From contig NW_027478418.1 in NCBI RefSeq assembly GCF_051014685.1, forward strand, positions 310,001 to 374,000: DNA of 64,000 nt. The letters are read 5' to 3'. Every line of letters begins with the position of its first letter. The stretch's first letter is position 1. The notes beneath the pieces are model-generated. The model was not told where the DNA came from and searched no databases. It was given only the letters and a program-made list of their open reading frames with translations. A program made the position numbers and the translations under genes. Source of the DNA: Ptiloglossa arizonensis (lineage: Eukaryota; Arthropoda; Insecta; Hymenoptera; Colletidae). Below, piece after piece: positions 53,234 through 61,592 of this stretch.

Positions 53234-56200
53234 CAATGGCCTAGGGGAAAAACAAACATACCGTTGTAATCGGGCGAGTTTCTGCTTTCAGATGCAATAG
53301 GAAATTCTCGAGTTCGTCAATCCGTTCGCGAGATATGGAAGTGTGAAAATAAGGAATGGTTGAGAAACCGTCAAAATTTTCGCAAGTCTGATACTCGAAA
53401 CCAATAACTACAAAGGCCTAGGGGAGAAAGGCACATACCGTTGTAATCGGGCGAGTTTCTACTTTCAGATGCAACAGGAATTTCTCGAGTCCGTCAATCC
53501 GTTCGCGAGAAATGGGAGTTTGAAGTTAAGGAATGGTTGAGAAACCACCAAAATTTTCGCAAGTCTGATACTCCAAACCAATAACTACAATGGCCTAGGG
53601 GAAAAATACACATACCGTTGTAATCGGGCGAGTTTCTGCTTTCAGATGCAATAGGAAATTCTCGAGTTCGTCAATCCGTTCGCGAGATATGGAAGTGTGA
53701 AAATAAGGAATGGTTGAGAAACCGTCAAAATTTTCGCAAGTCTGATACTCGAAACCAATAACTACAAAGGCCTAGGGGAAAAAGGCACATACGGTTGTAA
53801 TCGGGCGAGTTTCTACTTTCAGATGCAACAGGGATTTCTCGAGTTCGTCAATCCGTTCGCGAGAAATGGGAGTTTGAAGTTAAGGAATGGTTGAGAAACC
53901 ATCAAAATTTTCGCAAGTCTGATACTCGAAACCCATAACTGGAGTGGCCTAGGGGAAAAGTACACATACCATTATAATCGGGCGAGTTTCTACTTTCAGA
54001 TACAATAGGAATTTCACGAGTTCGTCAATGCGTTCGCGAGATATGGAAGTTCGAAGTTAAGGAATGCTTGTGAAACCATCAAAATATTCGCAATTCTGAT
54101 GCTAGAAATGAATAACTGGAATGACCTACGGGAAAGGTACACATACCATTGTAATCGGGCGAGCTTCTACTTTCAGATGCAACAGGAATTTCTCGAGTTC
54201 ATCACTCCGTTCGCGAGATATGGGAGTTTGAAGTTAAGGAATGGTTGAGAAACCATCAAAATTTTCGCAAGCCTGACACTCCAAACCAATAACTGGATCG
54301 GCCTAGGGGAAAAGTACACACACCATTGTAATCGGGCGAGTTTCTACTTTCAGATGCAACAGGAAATTCTCGAGTTCGTCAATCCGTTCGCGAGAAATGG
54401 GAGTTTGAAGTTAAGGAATGGTTGAGAAACCATCAAAATTTTCGCAAGTCTTACACTCCAAACCAATAACTGGAATGGCCTAGGGGAAAAGTACGCATAC
54501 CATTGTAATCGGGCGAGTTTCTACTTTCAGATGCAACAAGAATTTCTCGAGTTCGTCAATCCGTTCGCGAAATATGGGAGTTTGAAGTTAAGGAATGGTT
54601 GAGAAACCATCAAAATTTTCCCAAGTCTGATACTCGAAACCAATAACTACAAATGCCTAGGGGAAAAATACACATACCATTGTAATCGGGCGAGTTTCTA
54701 CTTTCAGATGCAACAGGAATTTCTCGAGTTCGTCACTCCGTTCGCGAGATATGGGAGTTTGAAGTTAAGGAATGGTTGAGAAATCATCAAAATTTTCGCA
54801 AGTCTGATACTCGAATCCAATAACTACTATGGCCTAGGGCAAAAAAAAACATACCGTTGTAATCGGGCGAGATTCTGCTTTCAGATGCAATAGGAAATTC
54901 TCGAGTTCGTCTATCCGTTCGCGAGATATGGAAGTGTGAAAATAAGGAATGGTTGAGAAACCGTCAAAATTTTCGCAAGTCTGATACTCGAAACCAATAA
55001 CTACAAATGCCTAGGGGAAAAATACACATACCATTGTAATCGGGCGAGTTTCTACTTTCAGATACAATAGGAATTTCACGAGTTCGTCAATGCGTTCGCG
55101 AGATATGGAAGTTTGAAGTTAAGGAATGCTTGAGAAACCATCAAAATTTTCGCTGGTCTGATACCCGAAACCAACAACTGGAATGGCCTAGGGGGAAAGT
55201 ACACACACCGTTGTAATCGGGCGAGCTTCTACTTTCAGATGCAACAGGAATTTCTCGAATTCGTCGATCCGTTCGCGAGAAATGGGAGTTTGAAGTTAAG
55301 GAATGGTTGAGAAACCATCAAAATTTTCGCAAGTCTGATACTCGAAACCCATAACTGGAATGGCCTAGGGGAAAAGTACGCATACCATTGTAATCGGGCG
55401 AGTTTCTACTTTCAGATGCAACAAGAATTTCTCGAGTTCGTCAATCCGTTCGCGAAATATGGGAGTTTGAAGTTAAGGAATGGTTGAGAAACCATGAAAA
55501 TTTTCGCAATTCTGATACTCGAAACCAATAACTACAAAGGCCTAGGGGAAAAATACACACACCGTTATAATCGGTCGAGTTTCTGCTTTCAGATGCAATA
55601 GGAAATTCTCGAGTTCGTCAATCGGTTCGCGAGATATGGGAGTTTGAAGGTAAGGAATGGTTGAGAAACAATCAAAATTTTCGCAAGTCTGATACTCGAA
55701 ACCAATAACTACTATGGCCTAGGGCAAAAACACACATACCGTTGTAATCGGGCGAGTTTCTGCTTTCAGATGCAATAGGAAATTCCCGAGTTCGTCAATC
55801 CGTTCGCGAGATATGGAAGTGTGAAAATAAGGAATGGTTGAGAAACCATCAAAATTTTCGCAAGTCTGATACTCGAAACCAATAACTACAAAGGCCTAGG
55901 GGAAAAGTACACACACCGTTATAATCGGTCGAGTTTCTGCTTTCAGATGCAATAGGAAATTCTCGAGTTCGTCAATCCGTTCGCGAGATATGGAAGTCTG
56001 AAAATAAGGAATGGTTGAGAAACCATCAAAATTTTCGCAAGTCTGATACTCGAAACCAGTAACTACAAAGGCCTAGGGGAAAAATACGCATAACGTTGTA
56101 ATCGGGCGAGTTTCTACTTTCAGATGCATCAGGAATTTCTCGAGTTCGTCAATCCGTTCGCGAGATATGGGAGTTTGAAGTTAAGGAATGGTTGAGAAAC

Positions 56201-58104
56201 CATCAAAATTTTCGCAAGTCTGATACTCGAAACCAATAACTACAAAGGCCTGGGGAAAAAATACACATACCGTTGTAATCGGGCGACTTTCTACTTTCAG
56301 ATGCAACAGGAATTTCTCGAGTTCGTCACTCCGTTCGGGAGATATGGGAGTTTGAAGATAAGGAATGGTTGAGAAACCATCAAAATTTTCGCAAGTCTGA
56401 CACTCCAAACCAATAACTGGATCGGCCTAGGGGAAAAGTACACACACCATTGTAATCGGGCGAGTTTCTACTTTCAGATGCAAAAGGAAATTCTCGAGTT
56501 CGTCAATCCGTTCGCGAGAAATGGGAGTTTGAAGATAAGGAATGGTTGAGAAATCATCAAAATTTTCGCAAGTCTGATACTCGAATCCAATAACTACTAT
56601 GGCCTAGGGCAAAAAAAAACATACCGTTGTAATCGGGCGAGTTTCTACTTTCAGATGCAACAAGAATTTCTCGAGTTCGTCAATCCGTTCGCGAAATATG
56701 GGAGTTTGAAGTTAAGGAATGGTTGAGAAAACATGAAAATTTTCGCAAGTCTGATACTCGAAACCAATAACTACAAAGGCCTAGGGGAAAAATACACACA
56801 CCGCTGTAATCGGGCGAGTTTCTACTTTCAGATTCATCAGGAATTTCTCGTGTTCGTCAATCCGTTCGCGAGATATGGGAGTTTGAAGTTAAGGAATGGT
56901 TGAGGAACCACCAAAATTTTCGCAAGTCTGATACTCGAAACCAATAACTACAAATGCCTAGGGGAAAAATACACATACCGTTGTAATCGGGCGAGTTTCT
57001 ACTTTCAGATGCAACAGGAATTTCTCGAGTTCGTCAATCCGTTCGCGAGAAATGGGAGTTTGAAGTTAAGGAATGGTTGAGAAACCATCAAAATTTTCGC
57101 AAGTCTGATACTCGAAACCCATAACTGGAATGGCCTAGGGGAAAAGTACGCATACCATTGTAATCGGGCGAGGTTCTACTTTCAGATGCAACAAGAATTT
57201 CTCGAGTTCGTCAATCCGTTCGCGAAATATGGGAGTTTGAAGTTAAGGAATGGTTGAGAAAACATGAAAATTTTCGCAAGTCTGATACTCGAAACCAATA
57301 ACTACAAAGGCCTAGGGGAAAAATACACACACCGTTATAATCGGTCGAGTTTCTGCTTTCAGATGCAATAGGAAATTCTCGAGTTCGTCAATCGGTTCGC
57401 GAGATATGAGAGTTTGAAGGTAAGGAATGGTTGAGAAACCATCAAAATTTTCGCAAGTCTGATACTCGAATCCAATAACTACTATGGCCTAGGGCAAAAA
57501 CACACATATCGTTGTAATCGGGCGAGTTTCTGCTTTCAGATGCAATAGGAAATTCTCGAGTTCGTCAATCGGTTCGCGAGATATGGGAGTTTGAAGGTAA
57601 GGAATGGTTGAGAAACAATCAAAATTTTCGCAAGTCTGATACTCGAAACCAATAACTACTATGGCCTAGGGCAAAAACACACATACCGTTGTAATCGGGC
57701 GAGTTTCTGCTTTCAGATGCAATAGGAAATTCCCGAGTTCGTCAATCCGTTCGCGAGATATGGAAGTGTGAAAATAAGGAATGGTTGAGAAACCATCAAA
57801 ATTTTCGCAAGTCTGATACTCGAAACCAATAACTACAAAGGCCTAGGGGAAAAGTACACACACCGTTATAATCGGTCGAGTTTCTGCTTTCAGATGCAAT
57901 AGGAAATTCTCGAGTTCGTCAATCCGTTCGCGAGATATGGAAGTGTGAAAATAAGGCTTGGTTGAGAAACCATCAAAATTTTCGCAAGTCTGATACTCGA
58001 AACCAGTAACTACAAAGGCCTAGGGGAAAAATACACATACCGTTGTAATCGGGCGAGTTTCTACTTTCAGATGCATCAGGAATTTCTAGAGTTGGTCAAT
58101 CCGT

Positions 58105-59228
58105 TCGCGAGATATGGGAGTTTGAAGTTAAGGAATGGTTGAGAAACCATCAAAATTTTCGCAAGTCTGATACTCGAAACCAATAACTACAAAGGCCTGG
58201 GGAAAAAATACACATACCGTTGTAATCGGGCGACTTTCTACATTCAGATGCAACAGGAATTTCTCGAGTTCGTCACTCCGTTCGGGAGATATGGGAGTGT
58301 GAAAATAAGGAATGGTTGAGAAATCATCAAAATTTTCGCAAGTCTGATACTCCAAACCAATAACTGGATCGGCCTAGGGGAAAAGTACACACACCATTGT
58401 AATCGGGCGAGTTTCTACTTTCAGATGCAAAAGGAAATTCTCGAGTTCGTCAATCCGTTCGCGAGAAATGGGAGTTTGAAGATAAGGAATGGTTGAGAAA
58501 TCATCAAAATTTTCGCAAGTCTGATACTCGAAACCAATAGCTACTATGGCCTAGGGCAAAAAAAAACATACCGTTGTATACGGGCGAGTTTCTGCTTTCA
58601 GATGCAATAGGAAATTCTCGAGTTCGTCTATCCGTTCGCGAGATATGGAAGTGTGAAAATACGGAATGGTTGAGAAATCATCAAAATTTTCGCAAGTCTG
58701 ATACTCGAAACCAATAACTATAAAGGCCTAGGGGAAAAATACACACACCGCTGTAATCGGGCGAGTTTCTACTTTCAGATTCATCAGGAATTTCTCGTGT
58801 TCGTCAATCCGTTCGCGAGATATGGGAGTTTGAAGTTAAGGAATGGTTGAGAAACCATCAAAATTTTCGCAAGTCTGATACTCGAAACCAATAACTACAA
58901 AGGCCTGGGGAAAAAATACACATACCGTTGTAATCGGGCGACTTTCTACATTCAGATGCAACAGGAATTTCTCGAGTTCGTCACTCCGTTCGGGAGATAT
59001 GGGAGTGTGAAAATAAGGAATGGTTGAGAAATCATCAAAATTTTCGCAAGTCTGATACTCCAAACCAATAACTGGATCGGCCTAGGGGAAAAGTACACAC
59101 ACCATTGTAATCGGGCGAGTTTCTACTTTCAGATGCAAAAGGAAATTCTCGAGTTCGTCAATCCGTTCGCGAGAAATGGGAGTTTGAAGATAAGGAATGG
59201 TTGAGAAATCATCAAAATTTTCGCAAGT
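58105..59228 (+). repeat. Embedded 4-monomer-offset duplication
   Basis: About 58,105-58,520 recurs at about 58,813-59,228, an offset of 708 bp (4 x 177). Shared variants are CTACATTCAG, CACTCCGTTCGGGAG, GGGAGTGTGAAAATAAGG and GATACTCCAAACC. The left flank differs (TCTAGAGTTGGTC near 58,085 versus TCTCGTGTTCGTC near 58,790) and the right flanks separate at CCAATAGCTACTATGG versus CCAATAACTACAAATGCC. Confidence 0.84.
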
Positions 59229-61590
59229 CTGATACTCGAAACCAATAACTACAAATGCCTAGGGGAAAAATACACATACCGTTGTAATCGGGCGAGTTTC
59301 TACTTTCAGATGCAACAGGAATTTCTCGAGTTCGTCAATCCGTTCGCGAAATATGGAAGTTTGAAGTTAAGGAATGCTTGAGAAACCATCAAAATTTTCG
59401 CTGGTCTGATACTCGAAACCAACAACTGGAATGGCCTAGGGGGAAAGTACACACACCGTTGTAATCGGGCGAGTTTCTGCTTTTTGATGCAATAGGAAAT
59501 TCTCGAGTTCGTCAATCCGTTCGCGAGATATGGAAGTGTGAAAATAAGGAATGGTTGAGAAACCGTCAAAATTTTCGCAAGTCTGATACTCGAAACCAAT
59601 AACTACAAAGGCCTAGGGGGAAAAGGCACATACCGTTGTAATCGGGCGAGTTTCTACTTTCAGATGCAACAGGAATTTCTCGAATTCGTCAATCCGTTCG
59701 CGAGAAATGGGAGTTTGAAGTTAAGGAATGGTTGAGAAACCATCAAAATTTTCGCAAGTCTGATACTCGAAACCCATAACTGGAATGGCCTAGGGGAAAA
59801 GTACGCATACCATTGTAATCGGGCGATTTTCTACTTTCAGATGCAACAAGAATTTCTCGAGTTCGTCAATCCGTTCGCGAAATATGGGAGTTTGAAGTTA
59901 AGGAATGGTTGAGAAAACATGAAAATTTTCGCAAGTCTGATACTCGAAACCAATAGCTACAAAGGCCTAGGGGAAAAATACACACACCGTTATAATCGGT
60001 CGAGTTTCTGCTTTCAGATGCAATAGGAAATTCTCGAGTTCGTCAATCGGTTCGCGAGATATGGGAGTTTGAAGGTAAGGAATGGTTGAGAAACAATCAA
60101 AATTTTCGCAAGTCTGATACTCGAAACCAATAACTACTATGGCCTAGGGCAAAAACAAACATACCGTTGTAATCGGGCGAGTTTCTGCTTTCAGATGCAA
60201 TAGGAAATTCCCGAGTTCGTCAATCCGTTCGCGAGATATGGAAGTGTGAAAATAAGGAATGGTTGAGAAACCATCAAAATTTTCGCAAGTCTGATACTCG
60301 AAACCAATAACTACAAAGGCCTAGGGCAAAAGTACACACACCGTTATAATCGGTCGAGTTTCTGCTTTCAGATGCAATAGGAAATTCTCGAGTTCGTCAA
60401 TCCGTTCGCGAGATATGGAAGTGTGAAAATAAGGAATGGTTGAGAAACCATCAAAATTTTCGCAAGTCTGATACTCGAAACCAGTAACTACAAAGGCCTA
60501 GGGGAAAAATACACATAACGTTGTAATCGGGCGAGTTTCTACTTTCAGATGCATCAGGAATTTCTCGAGTTCGTCAATCCGTTCGCGAGGTATGGGAGTT
60601 TGAAGTTAAGGAATGGTTGAGAAACCATCAAAATTTTCGCAAGTCTGATACTCGAAACCAATAACTACAAAGGCCTGGGGAAAAAATACACATACCGTTG
60701 TAATCGGGCGACTTTCTACTTTCAGATGCAACAGGAATTTCTCGAGTTCGTCACTCCGTTCGGGAGATATGGGAGTTTGAAGATAAGGAATGGTTGAGAA
60801 ACCATCAAAATTTTCGCAAGTCTGACACTCCAAACCAATAACTGGATCGGCCTAGGGGAAAAGTACACACACCATTGTAATCGGGCGAGTTTCTACTTTC
60901 AGATGCAAAAGGAAATTCTCGAGTTCGTCAATCCGTTCGCGAGAAATGGGAGTTTGAAGATAAGGAATGGTCGAGAAATCATCAAAATTTTCGCAAGTCT
61001 GATACTCGAATCCAATAACTACTATGGCCTAGGGCAAAAAAAAACATACCGTTGTAATCGGGCGAGTTTCTGCTTTCAGATGCAATAGGAAATTCTCGAG
61101 TTCGTCTATCCGTTCGCGAGATATGGAAGTGTGAAAATAAGGAATGGTTGAGAAATCATCAAAATTTTCGCAAGTCTGATACTCGAAACCAATAACTACA
61201 AAGGCCTAGGCGAAAAATACACACACCGCTGTAATCGGGCGAGTTTCTACTTTCAGATTCATCAGGAATTTCTCGTGTTCGTCAATCCGTTCGCGAGATA
61301 TGGGAGTTTGAAGTTAAGGAATGGTTGAGGAACCATCAAAATTTTCGCAAGTCTGATACTCGAAACCAATAACTACAAATGCCTAGGGGAAAAATACACA
61401 TACCGTTGTAATCGGGCGAGTTTCTACTTTCAGATGCAACAGGAATTTCTCGAGTTCGTCAATCCGTTCGCGAGAAATGGGAGTTTGAAGTTAAGGAATG
61501 GTTGAGAAACCATCAAAATTTTCGCAAGTCTGATACTCGAAACCCATAACTGGAATGGCCTAGGGGAAAAGTACGCATACCATTGTAATC

Positions 61591-61592
61591 GG
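61591..61592 (+). other. Single-base deletion, 176-bp monomer
   Basis: GTAATCGGCGAGG here has two G where the sister copy near 63,535 reads GTAATCGGGCGAGG. This explains why one 11-monomer interval is 1,946 bp and the next 1,947 bp. The loss is private to this copy and so is newer than the duplication, or is a sequencing error in a G run. Confidence 0.9.

Larger units (their letters stand above)
41165..55340 (+). repeat. Four-copy HOR: 21, 21, 19, 19 monomers
   Basis: Four consecutive units are defined by a 4-bp insertion at 42,775, 46,496, 49,863 and 53,230; the intervals are 3,721, 3,367 and 3,367 bp. These equal 21 x 177 + 4 and 19 x 177 + 4. Approximate units are 41,165-44,885, 44,886-48,606, 48,607-51,973 and 51,974-55,340. 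Copies 3 and 4 lack two consecutive monomers that copies 1 and 2 retain (about 41,720-42,075 and 45,441-45,795). The join is marked by GGCGTAGGGG at about 49,160 and 52,527. Copies 1 and 2 also share GTTACGGAATGG, GCAATGGGAAATT and GTTCGTGAG; copies 3 and 4 have GTTAAGGAATGG, GCAATAGGAAATT and GTTCGCGAG. Copies are otherwise almost identical, so the series is young. Confidence 0.92.

Noticed and set aside
59306..59599. 97-codon minus-strand frame and several 75-codon minus frames (56,181; 58,128; 58,836; 60,606; 62,552)
   Set aside because: They are the complement of the same repeat, opened by the CCTGGGG or TTTTTGATGC variants. No gene-like features are present.
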